Assembly (NCBI RefSeq): GCF_001437285.1 | Contig: NZ_JQBF01000007.1 | Coordinates: forward strand, 2,111-66,110 | Direction: 5' to 3' | Length of the DNA stretch: 64,000 nucleotides | Origin: Pediococcus pentosaceus | GTDB taxonomy: Bacteria > Bacillota > Bacilli > Lactobacillales > Lactobacillaceae | In this document: piece after piece, positions 35,311 through 44,075 of the stretch | How the letters are laid out: each line of letters starts with the position of its first letter | How positions within the stretch are numbered: position 1 is the stretch's first letter | Program-made: the position numbers and the translations under genes | Notes under the pieces: model-generated | Database searches by the model: none | The model's input: the letters and a program-made list of their open reading frames with translations, nothing else | Told to the model about the DNA's origin: nothing

Positions 35311-36158
35311 AAAATGGAGCATTATATTTTTAATTGCGAGTTTGATAGGAATTGGAATATTGGCTTGGCCATCAATTCAGTGGATGCATAAAAATGTGAC
35401 CGCCATTTCTAAACGACATGACTCAAATATGTCACCGGTTATTTTCATTCCGGGGAGTAGTGCTACGCAAAATCGATTTGATGGGTTGATTGATAAGTTA
35501 AACGATAGACGTGGGAAGCGCCATAGTCTGTTAAAAGTAACGGGTCCATACTAATGATCGGATTAGTTACTCGGGATCGATCCGTCCACGTGATAATGAG
35601 CCGTTTATTGTTGTTGGTTTTGAGAACAATAAAGATGGTTATAGCAATATTAAAAAACAAGCTAAATGGTTTTCTATTGCGTTTAATGCGTTAGCTAAAA
35701 AATATCAGTTTAATAATTTTAAGGCCATCGGTCATTCAAATGGTGGTTTGGTCTATACAATGTATCTCGAAAATTATTTCAATCGTGACGATATTTCAAT
35801 CAAGAAGTTAATGACCATTGGATCACCTTATAATTTCTCAGAAACGTCACTTTCGCATAAAACTCAGATGCTGTCAGACTTTATTAAACAACGTAAAAAA
35901 ATTCCTAAAACGTTGTCAGTCTATTCAATTATTGGTACTCAGAATTTTGATAATGATGGGATTGTACCAGCACGGAGCGCAGAAGCGGGTAAATATATTT
36001 ATCAGGGCCAAGCCCAACATTATACTGAAATTACAGTTACAGGAAATGATGCTCAACATTCTGACTTACCACAAAATCAACAAATCATTAATTTAATTGA
36101 GCAATATATTTTGGCAAAAACTAAGCCACGTGATGATCAAAATCAGGACACACATTAG
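35294..36158 (+). pseudogene. Frameshifted DUF915-type alpha/beta hydrolase
   Basis: The first frame gives an N-terminal anchor helix (WSIIFLIASLIGIGILAW) and VIFIPGSSATQNRFDGLI, the oxyanion-hole region, then breaks at TAA after LLKVTGPY. The second frame continues as RISYSGSIRPRDNEPFIVVG and contains the nucleophile elbow GHSNGG and a terminal His in DAQHSDLP. Removing one G from GGG at 35542-35544 restores LLKVTVHTNDRISYSG and a 287-aa protein. So one inserted base breaks an otherwise intact gene. A complete DUF915-like relative is at 62392-63219. Confidence 0.82.
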
Positions 36159-36210
36159 TAGTTTGAAGAATAGCAAAACGTAGAACAACTTGTTTCAGTA
36201 AGAATATAAT

Positions 36211-36256
36211 AAAAAAGTCTAACTTAGTGGGATGATTCCATAAGTTAGACTTTTTT
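36211..36256. terminator. Bidirectional terminator
   Basis: AAAAAAGTCTAACTTA and TAAGTTAGACTTTTTT form a perfect 16-bp stem. Confidence 0.9.
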
Positions 36257-36268
36257 ATCCATACAGTA

Positions 36269-36919
36269 TTATTTATACCACTGTGATACTCCATTAGCAG
36301 TGGTTAATGTTAAGTGGTTGTTACTTACCTTTTTAACTGTGTACTGGATAGTACTTCCGTTGCTGTAATAACTTTCAGTACCTTTTAGTACATAAGTATG
36401 ATTGCCTAAATTCTTGTACTGAACATTATTTAAAATTTGAGGATCATTAACCGTTAATGTTGAGCGGTTACTGGTCATATTCCAATGACCGGTGAAATAC
36501 CCTAATTTGGCTTGCCAATGGCCCTGTAGTTCAGTTGGAATCCCATCTACAAATTTATTACTGGCTGGGGTTCTATAATTAATGAAATTAAAATTGATAT
36601 TAAATTTATATCCAGAACTTAGTTTAATTGCTAAAGTGTCAGTCTTAGTTAATCGGTTTACTTGCTGTGTTCCTAAATTAAATGTGACTGTCCCAGCATT
36701 AGCAGCTGTTTTAGTTGCAATAGTTTGTCCCATATTATTTTTGAGTACGACTGTGGATCCTTTTCTGATATTAGTTACTGAAATAGAATTACTTGTTGTA
36801 GTTACATATGAATGGCTAGTTGTTTTTGCGGAGACTGGTGTTGAGGTGACTACCTGTGATAATGGTGCAATAATTCCTAAACTCATGGCTACTGTAGCAA
36901 TAACAAATCCTTTTTTCAT
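36269..36919 (-). CDS. Secreted hypothetical protein
   Basis: Starting at MKKGFVIATVAMSLG (ATG at 36919, with GGGGGG 9 bp before it) the protein has 216 residues. It has a clear signal peptide cleaved near TPVSA-KTT. The mature part is Thr/Ser/Asn-rich and beta-rich, with no cysteine and no LPXTG or lipobox, so it is probably released or loosely bound to the wall. I do not recognise a domain; the middle segment NIRKGSTVVLKN resembles a small Ig-like secreted fold. It is monocistronic. Confidence 0.75.
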   Translation of the reverse strand: MKKGFVIATVAMSLGIIAPLSQVVTSTPVSAKTTSHSYVTTTSNSISVTNIRKGSTVVLKNNMGQTIATKTAANAGTVTFNLGTQQVNRLTKTDTLAIKLSSGYKFNINFNFINYRTPASNKFVDGIPTELQGHWQAKLGYFTGHWNMTSNRSTLTVNDPQILNNVQYKNLGNHTYVLKGTESYYSNGSTIQYTVKKVSNNHLTLTTANGVSQWYK

Positions 36920-36949
36920 GATAATACCCCCCAGGAAAATTAATTCCAT

Positions 36950-37300
36950 TTCTATATATTATTTATTAGTTGTCCTTGAACAAACATATAATAATCTTAT
37001 TGAAACATAATTGCAACACAATTGTAACATTAGTACTACCTAAACGGATCCAGAGTGGGATCAATTAACGACTTTAACAAACCAGTTGATGAATGAACTG
37101 ATTCCCTAAAGTTATTAGTTCAATTTTGTGATTACATTATCTAAAATATGTTCTCAAAAAAATACGTCTGGAAACTACCAGGCGTATTTTTTGGACTTTG
37201 GACGTAATTATTTGTATAGAATTGAGGGATGTCTATACTCGATGTAAATGCGCTATTTACGCACTTTTATATGAGTATTCAGTATTATAGTGATCGAGGT
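36950..37300. other. Intergenic region upstream of the polyamine locus
   Basis: AAAATACGTCTGG and CCAGGCGTATTTTTT (37163-37194) form a terminator-like hairpin with no gene attached. No open frame was convincing. Confidence 0.45.
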
Positions 37301-37304
37301 CTTG

Positions 37305-37590
37305 TTGACTATAGCTTGTAAAACCGTATAATTAGTGGTAGATGTTTATTGATAGGAATAAGCAAATAAAAAATTATAGGGTGGTTTTTGTGAGCGCGGT
37401 AGTTATCTCTAGATAAATTAAATTTAACAAGTAGTATATTCCTGGATCTCCTGGATCAGGTTTATTTGCTTGTGTCTAAAGATAATCAAAAGCAATCAAT
37501 TCATCTAAACTATATTTTTGTTTATTCATGCTAATGAAATAATAAAGGTGAAAGTGTCGTTTTTTGAGATGCTTTCACCTTTTTCTTTGA
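37305..37590 (+). ncRNA. Promoter-terminator leader RNA before the polyamine genes
   Basis: TTGACT (37305-37310), 16 bp and TATAAT (37327-37332) form a strong promoter. About 200 nt downstream, AAAGGTGAAAG and CTTTCACCTTT (37544-37582) followed by TTCTTTG and T8 make a terminator that lies 75 bp before the polyamine-fusion start. No protein is encoded on this strand. It is either an attenuated 5' leader or a small RNA. A minus-strand 17-codon frame starting near 37529 (MNKQKYSLDELIAFDYL) ends at TAG and may be a gene remnant. Confidence 0.5.
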
Positions 37591-37662
37591 TTTTTTTTAT
37601 CTAGAATTTCACTTTAAAAAAATAAAGAGGTGAAAACCTAAATCATTTTAGGATAGATAATT

Positions 37663-39138
37663 ATGACCATACTAGACACAATTAAGAAGAAAGTTAATTT
37701 ACAAGAAGAAACAAATGCTATTCAGCAAATATTGATACAAATGTACCTTAAAAAAAGGAGCACTCTCAAAGATTTGTCGACTGCAAGTCAGTTACCAATT
37801 CCCGTCGTATCGGCTATTCGTAAGGAATTGGCAAGGATGAAGTTAGTTAACAAACAACAAGAATTTATGCTTAGCCAACGTGGTGCCTTATATGTAGAAC
37901 ATGAGCTAGGATGGGCAAATATTGATGTTGCTTACTATCAACAGTTAGAGAAGGATGGCCCCGCACAATCAGAACTTGTGGAGGAGATGACAAATCAATT
38001 AAGTGAAATCATTAGTGATCGTCCACATGTGAATCTGAAATTGGATCAAGCATTTTGTACCATTGATACGGCCATCAAACGGGCGCTCTTATTATTGAAA
38101 GAACGCCAACTAATTGGCAAAAATATTTTGTTTCTTGGCGATGACGATTTAATTAGTTTAACCACGGCTATTTTACTGGAGCATTTGAAAAAAGATAAAC
38201 ATGAAGGCTATAAAACTCAGCTTACAGTTTATGAGTATGATTCAGCGTTAATTGAATTTATTGAAAAACAGGCTGAAATCTACCAACTTCAGGTAAGAGT
38301 AGTTAAACACGATTTAACGAAAGGTCATCTTGAATTGTTTCAACCAGAGTTTGATGTAGTGATGACAGATCCACCTTATACGATTTCTGGATTAAAACTC
38401 TTTTTGTCTCGAGCACTAGCAGCACTAAAAACACAGGAACAAACAATTTATCTTTCATTTGGTGAAAAAAGTCCCACAACCGACTTACTCATCCAACAGT
38501 TGTTTTACCAACAACAACTGGTAGTAAAGACCATTTTACGAGAATTCAATTTGTATGATGGCGCAAGCGTGTTAGGAAATAAGAGTAATTTATATATCTT
38601 ACAACGAACTCGAGCCAGTATGCCCTTAATTAAAAGTCAGCAAGATTTTCATGATCCCTTGTATACAAGGGCAGTTAAAGCTAACTCAAATCTCAATCAA
38701 ACTTCAACAACTTATGTGGGCGTGGAACGGCAACTGAAACAATTGCAGAATTCATCACTTTCAACAACTCCCTTAGGCTATCATTATTTATTAGAATTAG
38801 AGAATTGTGATAAAACACGTTTAATGGTGGTAAAGCAAGTAGAATTTAGAATGAACGCGCTGGTGAAAATAGGAGGGTTAACCCCAATTAAGCATTATTT
38901 TCACCAATTTAAACCTTGGGGTGTTAGTGGAATTGTAGTTTTAGCAGAGTCTCATTTTACAATCCATACATGGCCAGAATATGATTATGCTGCTGTTGAC
39001 CTATTTGTTTGTCAGCCACTCGCAGATGCAGAAGGACTATGCCAAGAAATCCAAAACGCCTTTAGAGCTCAAAATCTTAAAATTAAATATATTGAACGTG
39101 GAAAAGAAATCAAGAGAGGAAGAAAAGATGACATTTAA
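37663..39138 (+). CDS. BpsA-like aminopropyltransferase fused to S-adenosylmethionine decarboxylase
   Basis: This 491-aa protein looks like a natural fusion. Residues 1-75 form a winged helix (TLKDLSTASQLPIPVVSAIRK) and 80-330 the DUF43/BpsA aminopropyltransferase domain with ILFLGDDDLISL and the active-site TDPPYT. From about residue 370 a complete prokaryotic AdoMet decarboxylase follows: cleavage site Glu429-Ser430 in AESHFTIHTWPEYDY, with His435 and Cys450. That domain self-cleaves to make a pyruvoyl group and decarboxylates S-adenosylmethionine; the first domain would use the product to add aminopropyl groups to a polyamine, in BpsA on N4 to give branched forms. If the pyruvoyl cleavage occurs, the chain splits at Ser430. 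An overlapping GNAT gene follows. Confidence 0.85.
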   Translation: MTILDTIKKKVNLQEETNAIQQILIQMYLKKRSTLKDLSTASQLPIPVVSAIRKELARMKLVNKQQEFMLSQRGALYVEHELGWANIDVAYYQQLEKDGPAQSELVEEMTNQLSEIISDRPHVNLKLDQAFCTIDTAIKRALLLLKERQLIGKNILFLGDDDLISLTTAILLEHLKKDKHEGYKTQLTVYEYDSALIEFIEKQAEIYQLQVRVVKHDLTKGHLELFQPEFDVVMTDPPYTISGLKLFLSRALAALKTQEQTIYLSFGEKSPTTDLLIQQLFYQQQLVVKTILREFNLYDGASVLGNKSNLYILQRTRASMPLIKSQQDFHDPLYTRAVKANSNLNQTSTTYVGVERQLKQLQNSSLSTTPLGYHYLLELENCDKTRLMVVKQVEFRMNALVKIGGLTPIKHYFHQFKPWGVSGIVVLAESHFTIHTWPEYDYAAVDLFVCQPLADAEGLCQEIQNAFRAQNLKIKYIERGKEIKRGRKDDI

Positions 39139-39778
39139 AATCAGAACAATTGAAGAAAAAGATATTATGGAAACATATGAAGTTATTCGGAACGCTTTTT
39201 GGGATGTTTACACACCCGGTTGCGATGAACATTACATGGTTCAACAGATTCGTAAAGTACCAGAATATATTCCCGAACTAGAATTGGTAGCTTTAGACAA
39301 GGACAAAATTGTTGGACATGTAATTTTTGTTAAAACTGTGATTCTTACTGATCAAGGAAAAGAATTGGAAGTGATCAGCTTAGGTCCGATCGGAGTCTTA
39401 CCAGGTTACCAACGCTTGGGTATCGGAGGTCAATTAATTAAAACGGCCATCAAACGAGCTCAAGCTGCTAAATTCAGAGCAATATTATTGTACGGGGATC
39501 CTGAAATATATCGTCGTAAAGGCTTTGTGCCAGCTGAAACGTATGGAATTAGAACCGCTGACAATGTTTATATGCCAGCTTGCCAAATTTATCCTTTAGA
39601 AAACATCACTAAAGAGGAATTTGCTGGAAAATACTTCGAACATCCTTGCTATCAGATAGATGAGCAAGCTGCTCAAGAATTTGATCGACAATTCTCACCG
39701 CGAATTAGTAGAACCGGTCTAGCTAGTCAACGACGATTTAATAAATTAATACAAGAGATTCGGCCATTCAAGGGCTAA
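39128..39778 (+). CDS. GNAT-family N-acetyltransferase, candidate polyamine acetyltransferase
   Basis: The ATG at 39128 has GAGGAAG upstream and overlaps the polyamine-fusion stop by 11 bp, giving 216 residues; the longer frame from 38981 is inside the decarboxylase region and not coding. It has the acetyl-CoA motif LPGYQRLGIGGQLIKTAIKRA and the YGDPEIYRRKGFVPAE segment of the YhbS-like group. Translational coupling to the polyamine enzyme suggests that it acetylates a polyamine or a precursor amine, an inference from context. Terminator 39847-39892 closes the operon. Confidence 0.82.
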   Translation: MTFKIRTIEEKDIMETYEVIRNAFWDVYTPGCDEHYMVQQIRKVPEYIPELELVALDKDKIVGHVIFVKTVILTDQGKELEVISLGPIGVLPGYQRLGIGGQLIKTAIKRAQAAKFRAILLYGDPEIYRRKGFVPAETYGIRTADNVYMPACQIYPLENITKEEFAGKYFEHPCYQIDEQAAQEFDRQFSPRISRTGLASQRRFNKLIQEIRPFKG

Positions 39779-39846
39779 AAGAAATGTGAAGAATACCTTT
39801 TGATTTAGAATAGAAAGGGACTTTTATCAACGGATCTTAATAAATT

Positions 39847-39892
39847 AAAAGGGGAATCAATTCGATTTATTTCGAATTGATTCCCTTTTTTT
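39847..39892 (+). terminator. Strong terminator of the polyamine operon
   Basis: AAAAGGGGAATCAATTCGA and TCGAATTGATTCCC form a long stem followed by seven T. Confidence 0.9.
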
Positions 39893-40054
39893 AGTATTTT
39901 TTAGCCGTTTGATTTGGAACCTGTAAACACCCGTGTAACATAATAACGGACCCATTTTCACGCTTGTTATATCAATTGTATTGAAAATTTATAAATGCAA
40001 AATAGCAACTACAAAGTTAACCTTTCCGGAGCATTTTTTGAATCATTTTACGCA

Positions 40055-40954
40055 CTACTTTGAGTCATGTTCCTTAGCTAAACCTTCAGAAAGAGTACCA
40101 CGTTGAATTAAGTTAAACTTATTTTTTAAATTAATAATATTTTGTTGGTACTCCTTAGCATAAATAACAGAAAAAATTGTATCCAATAAGTATTCAAAAG
40201 TGATCTGAGAAGAAAATGTACTAATTTTTAAAAAGTCATATTCATTTTGAGTAGTGACGATCGCAGTTTGCGCCAAACGAATGAGGGGCGATTTTTGATT
40301 GCCAGTCAGAACTACAGAAGGAATTTTATTCTCGGAAAAATGAGTCAGCATGCGTTCATATTGTGGAATACGACCACCATAACTGATGAAAATAGCACAA
40401 TCTTTTTTGGTTAAGTTGGCAGCCGTCCAGTCTTCATCACTGTATTCTTCACCCAAAATGGCGAAACGATTTAATTTAACCAATTTATTTTGGAAGCTAC
40501 GGGCTCGAATCTGAGAATCACCCTGCGCAAATAGGAAAATGCGTTCCGATTTGGCAATCGTATTGGCTGCTTCTTCAATCAGTCGTTCGTCTAACTGTGC
40601 AAATGTTCTTTGAATACTTTCAACAGAGAGTTCAGCGACTTTCTTTGAAATGGTAGAGACAGAATCGTTAGAATCAAACGGAAAGTTAGCATCAACAGAA
40701 TTCATGTTGGCGGTTTGACTGTACACAGCCTCTGAAATGGCTACTTTAAAATCTTTAAATCCTTCGAAACCTAATTTTTTAGTCAATCGGACCACGGCTG
40801 AATGTGAGGTATAAGTGACTTTAGAAAGTTTATCAATATTCATCGGTGGAATGTCGGTGATGTTTTTAAGAATATAATCGGCTATTCGTTGCTCGGTGTT
40901 GGTAAAGTTTTCGTGGTTGCTCAGCTTGTCGATTAATAGCATATGATAGCTCAC
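40055..40954 (-). CDS. RpiR/MurR-family transcriptional regulator
   Basis: The 299-aa protein has an N-terminal HTH_6 domain (NFTNTEQRIADYILKN, then YTSHSAVVRLTKKLGFEGFKDFK) and a C-terminal SIS domain (IFLFAQGDSQIRARSFQNKL) that binds phosphosugars. It is divergent from the Gfo/Idh/MocA oxidoreductase operon across about 200 bp and presumably controls it in response to a sugar phosphate. Two starts are close; MSYHMLL from 40954 has AAGGAAGTGAG in front. The product of the operon remains unidentified. Confidence 0.85.
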   Translation of the reverse strand: MSYHMLLIDKLSNHENFTNTEQRIADYILKNITDIPPMNIDKLSKVTYTSHSAVVRLTKKLGFEGFKDFKVAISEAVYSQTANMNSVDANFPFDSNDSVSTISKKVAELSVESIQRTFAQLDERLIEEAANTIAKSERIFLFAQGDSQIRARSFQNKLVKLNRFAILGEEYSDEDWTAANLTKKDCAIFISYGGRIPQYERMLTHFSENKIPSVVLTGNQKSPLIRLAQTAIVTTQNEYDFLKISTFSSQITFEYLLDTIFSVIYAKEYQQNIINLKNKFNLIQRGTLSEGLAKEHDSK

Positions 40955-41156
40955 TTCCTTTTGGCTTATTCATAATCAGTATAGCTTAAAAAACATTTTC
41001 ATCATGATTTTGGTAATTTTTTTTAGGAATAAGCAGTACAAGTTCTATTTTTCTGAAAGTATTATCCAGAATTACCCTAAAGTATATCGTTTAAAAGTTC
41101 CCCGTTTTATATTGTAGATAGCAAAGCAATATTTGAATACAAATGGAGGAACTAAG

Positions 41157-42183
41157 ATGCTAACAATTGCTTATATTGGAAATGGAAGAAGTGCCAATCG
41201 TTATCATTTGCCATTTTCACTCAAACTCAAAGACAAAATTAAAGTGAAAACCATTTATTCTCGTACGAAAACAACTACGTGGAAACGAATCGAAGGCGTA
41301 CATTATACCACCGACATTAATGACATTTATAATGATCCAGAAATTCAGCTGGTTGTAGTATCAACGCCCAGTAGCTCGCATTTTCAAATCGGTAAAGCAG
41401 TGCTGGAACATGGTAAAAATGCGTTAATTGAAAAGCCTTTTACAGAAACATACCAAGAAGCAAAAGAACTATTTGACTTAGCAAAATCAAAAGGGTTGTT
41501 GGTTCAATGCTATCAGAATAGAAGATATGATTCAGATTTCCTAACTACTCAAAAAGTGATTGAGAGTGGCGTTTTGGGAGATATTTTAGAGGTGGAAATG
41601 CACTACGATTACTATCGCCCCGAGGTTCCGGAAGGGGTAAAAGAATTTTCACTAGATACCAGCTATTTATACGGTCATGCTTGCCACACGCTCGATCAAG
41701 TAATTTCACTTCGGAGAACCGGATAACGTTCACTATGAGGTTAGACAACTACTAGGTGAAAATCGGATGAATGATTATTTCGACTTGGATCTCTTCTATG
41801 GTGGGATGAAGGTTTCAGTTAAATCGAGTTATTTCAGAATAAAGGAACGACCAAGTTTCGTAGTTTATGGCAAAAAAGGGATGTTTGTTAAACAGACCAA
41901 AGATCGCCAAGAGGAACATTTAAAAATGTTTTATATGCCAGACCATCCCGATTTTGGAATCGACCTGCCACAACACTATGGAGTATTGACCTACTTAGAC
42001 GATTCCGGAAAATACCATGAAGAAAAGGTTGTCTCAGAAGTCGGGGACTACAGCAGGGTATACGAGGGATTGTACGAAGCAATTATCAACGGTAAAGAAA
42101 AAACTGTTAAAGATGAAGAAACTTTGTTGCAAATAAAAATGCTAGAAACAGGCATCAAGAAAATGCAAAAAAGCGAGTTTTAA
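41157..42183 (+). pseudogene. Frameshifted Gfo/Idh/MocA-family oxidoreductase
   Basis: From ATG 41157 (GGAGGAAC upstream) the first frame has the Rossmann start IAYIGNGRSANRYHLPF and the substrate-site EKPFT, then ends at TAA 41726 after QVISLRRTG. The next frame begins before 41767 with GEPDNVHYEVRQLLGENRMNDY and goes on to 42183 with the conserved C-terminal domain. The break is at CTTCGGAGAA: one extra base, or two lost bases in a T run (SLFGEP would be expected). Without it the protein would have about 342 residues. Its neighbour is a complete member of the same family. Confidence 0.82.
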
Positions 42184-42206
42184 AAGGATAAATAGGAGAG
42201 CATGCG

Positions 42207-43181
42207 ATGAAATTAGGAATTGTTGGAGCAGGAATGATTGTAAAGGACTTTCTTACAATGACGCCGTTGTTACCGGAGATTGAATTGAAAGCTATCACAG
42301 GAACCCCCAATGGTATAGATAATATGGAAAAATTACAAACGCAATATGGGATTGATCGTGTATATACGGACATCGATGAATGTCTTGCAAATGAAGAAAT
42401 TGATACCATCTATGTTGCTGTCCCCAATCATCTACATTTTGCTTTTGCTAAAAAAGCCCTCGAAGCCGGTAAGAATGTTATCTGCGAAAAACCGTTCACT
42501 TTGAATTTAGCGGAGTTAAAAGAATTAGCAGAACTAGCCCAAACGAAGCAATTAATTTTGCTGGAAGCTATCACCAATCAATACATGATGAATTATCAAA
42601 AAATTAAAGAAGCCATTCCAACCCTAGGCGAAATTAAGGTGATTGAATGTAACTATTCGCAATATTCATCTCGCTATGATGCTTTTAAAGCAGGTGAAAT
42701 CCTACCAGCTTTTAACCCCAAGTTCGGTGGTGGGGCTTTGATGGACATCAATATTTATAACATTCATTTTGTTGTGGGTCTGTTGGGCGCCCCATCAAGC
42801 GTCAAATATCTAGCCAATATCGAAAAAGATATCGATACTTCGGGAATATTGATCTTAAATTATCCTAATACCAAAGTGGTTTGTATCGGAGCTAAAGATT
42901 CGACGGCTACGATTCGATCGACAATTCAAGGTACGAAGGGTTCAGTAATTGTGAATGGAGCAACCAATGTTCTTGATAACTTCGATATTGAAAGTAAAGC
43001 AGGGGTTAAAAACTTTGATTTTAAACAAAATTCGCATCGCATGTATGAAGAATTCAAGGTATTTCAACGAATTATTGCAGAAAAGGATTTGAAAGAGGCC
43101 GCTCTACGTCTTCAACATAGTGAAGAGGTGCTTCGAGTTGTTGAGCAAGCTTTGGCAGATGCTCACGTTCAGCTAGGTTAG
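42207..43181 (+). CDS. Gfo/Idh/MocA-family oxidoreductase
   Basis: The 324-aa enzyme has the N-terminal NAD(P) fold LGIVGAGMIVKDFL, the VAVPNHLHFAFAKKALEAGKNV segment and CEKPFTLN with the catalytic Lys, then the C-terminal alpha/beta substrate domain (FGGGALMDINIYNIHF). Such enzymes oxidise or reduce sugars and inositols. AGGAGAGCATGCG precedes the ATG. It follows the broken paralogue by 23 bp and precedes an acetyltransferase by 13 bp, so the three genes form an operon under the RpiR-type protein. Confidence 0.87.
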   Translation: MKLGIVGAGMIVKDFLTMTPLLPEIELKAITGTPNGIDNMEKLQTQYGIDRVYTDIDECLANEEIDTIYVAVPNHLHFAFAKKALEAGKNVICEKPFTLNLAELKELAELAQTKQLILLEAITNQYMMNYQKIKEAIPTLGEIKVIECNYSQYSSRYDAFKAGEILPAFNPKFGGGALMDINIYNIHFVVGLLGAPSSVKYLANIEKDIDTSGILILNYPNTKVVCIGAKDSTATIRSTIQGTKGSVIVNGATNVLDNFDIESKAGVKNFDFKQNSHRMYEEFKVFQRIIAEKDLKEAALRLQHSEEVLRVVEQALADAHVQLG

Positions 43182-43194
43182 TAATGAGGTAAAA

Positions 43195-43761
43195 ATGAAA
43201 GAGATTGAAAAGTTAAAACAAGGTTTAGAATATTGCTTTTTAGATGAAGAAGTTGCCAAGCTTAAGCAAGCAGCATTAACCAAGTGCGCGCGATTCAATA
43301 ATATTGATCCAACGGATGACCAAAAACAACAAGCCGCAATTAAAGATTTATTTGGTTCAACTGGGGCAAACGTATATGTGCAGCCTAATTTCAATTGTGA
43401 TAACGGTAAAAATATTCATGTTGGAGAGGATTTTCTAACCAACTATAACGTCACGATTCTTGATATTGCGCCCGTGAAAATTGGTGATTATGTCATGATT
43501 GGACCCAACACGCTGATTGCTACGGTCAATCATCCGATGTCTCCCAAGCAACGTCGACAAAAGATGGCGCAAGGAACGCCGGTTACCATCGGAAATGACG
43601 TTTGGATTGGTGGAAATTGTACAATTTTACCGGGAGTAACGATTGACAATAATGTCGTAGTTGCTGCAGGTGCGGTCGTTACTAAAGATGTGCCTGATAA
43701 CTGTTTGGTGGCAGGAGTGCCAGCGAAAGTTATCAGAAAGTTGGATAACAATTTGGATTAA
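43195..43761 (+). CDS. Maltose/galactoside O-acetyltransferase family protein
   Basis: The 188-aa left-handed beta-helix enzyme has an N-terminal MAC-type helical region (QGLEYCFLDEEVAKLKQ), hexapeptide repeats (IGPNTLIATVNHP with the catalytic His) and GNDVWIGGNCTILPGV, then NNVVVAAGAVVTKDVPDN. It would O-acetylate a sugar with acetyl-CoA. It closes the three-gene RpiR-linked operon and is followed by a long hairpin. A related enzyme is at 8494-9048. Confidence 0.85.
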   Translation: MKEIEKLKQGLEYCFLDEEVAKLKQAALTKCARFNNIDPTDDQKQQAAIKDLFGSTGANVYVQPNFNCDNGKNIHVGEDFLTNYNVTILDIAPVKIGDYVMIGPNTLIATVNHPMSPKQRRQKMAQGTPVTIGNDVWIGGNCTILPGVTIDNNVVVAAGAVVTKDVPDNCLVAGVPAKVIRKLDNNLD

Positions 43762-43872
43762 TAGGGGAAACTATAGGTAGTGGAAGAACAGTAATTATAA
43801 CGGGTGTAAGGGTTGGATATGGTCGTAAACTGCCTATGTTGTTGTCATAGTGATGAATTTTTTATAGAGTAT

Positions 43873-43923
43873 AAAATACCCCATGATTTTTAGAGATACG
43901 CACATCTAAAAACCATGGGGTAT
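43873..43923. terminator. Long inverted repeat after the sugar operon
   Basis: AAATACCCCATG-TTTTTAGA and TCTAAAAA-CATGGGGTATT form a long stem around GATACGCACA. The T run is weak on the plus strand. Confidence 0.7.
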
Positions 43924-43958
43924 TCACTTTGGTACTCTTTAAACACTTCTGTAACCTA

Positions 43959-43975
43959 TCAATGGATCCGAACGG
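43959..43975. repeat. attL core of the satellite
   Basis: TCAATGGATCCGAACGG is identical to 60202-60218, 16.2 kb away, and matches the tRNA-Ala 3' end. Confidence 0.85.
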
Positions 43976-44007
43976 GTTTGACGCCATTGTTTAGCAAAGT
44001 GGCTTAA

Positions 44008-44070
44008 TACCAGTGTTTATAGGGCATTACAGGGCTTTTAATTTTAAGTTGGCTTCCCGTTTGGCTTCCC
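44008..44070. repeat. Left arm-type repeats near attL
   Basis: TACCAGTGTTT (44008-44018) and two TTGGCTTCCC copies 12 bp apart (44049, 44061) recur at the right end (60161; 60084 and 60096), all in direct orientation. They look like integrase arm sites flanking the att cores. Confidence 0.55.
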
Positions 44071-44075
44071 TTTGT

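Noticed and set aside
36582-37010. 142-codon plus-strand frame opposite the secreted protein
   Set aside because: It is antisense to a gene with a clear signal peptide and ribosome site; its hydrophobic composition follows from the Thr/Asn-rich opposite strand.
38981-39127. N-terminal extension of the GNAT frame
   Set aside because: It lies inside the AdoMet decarboxylase coding sequence in another frame. The ATG 39128 has the ribosome site and the family start.
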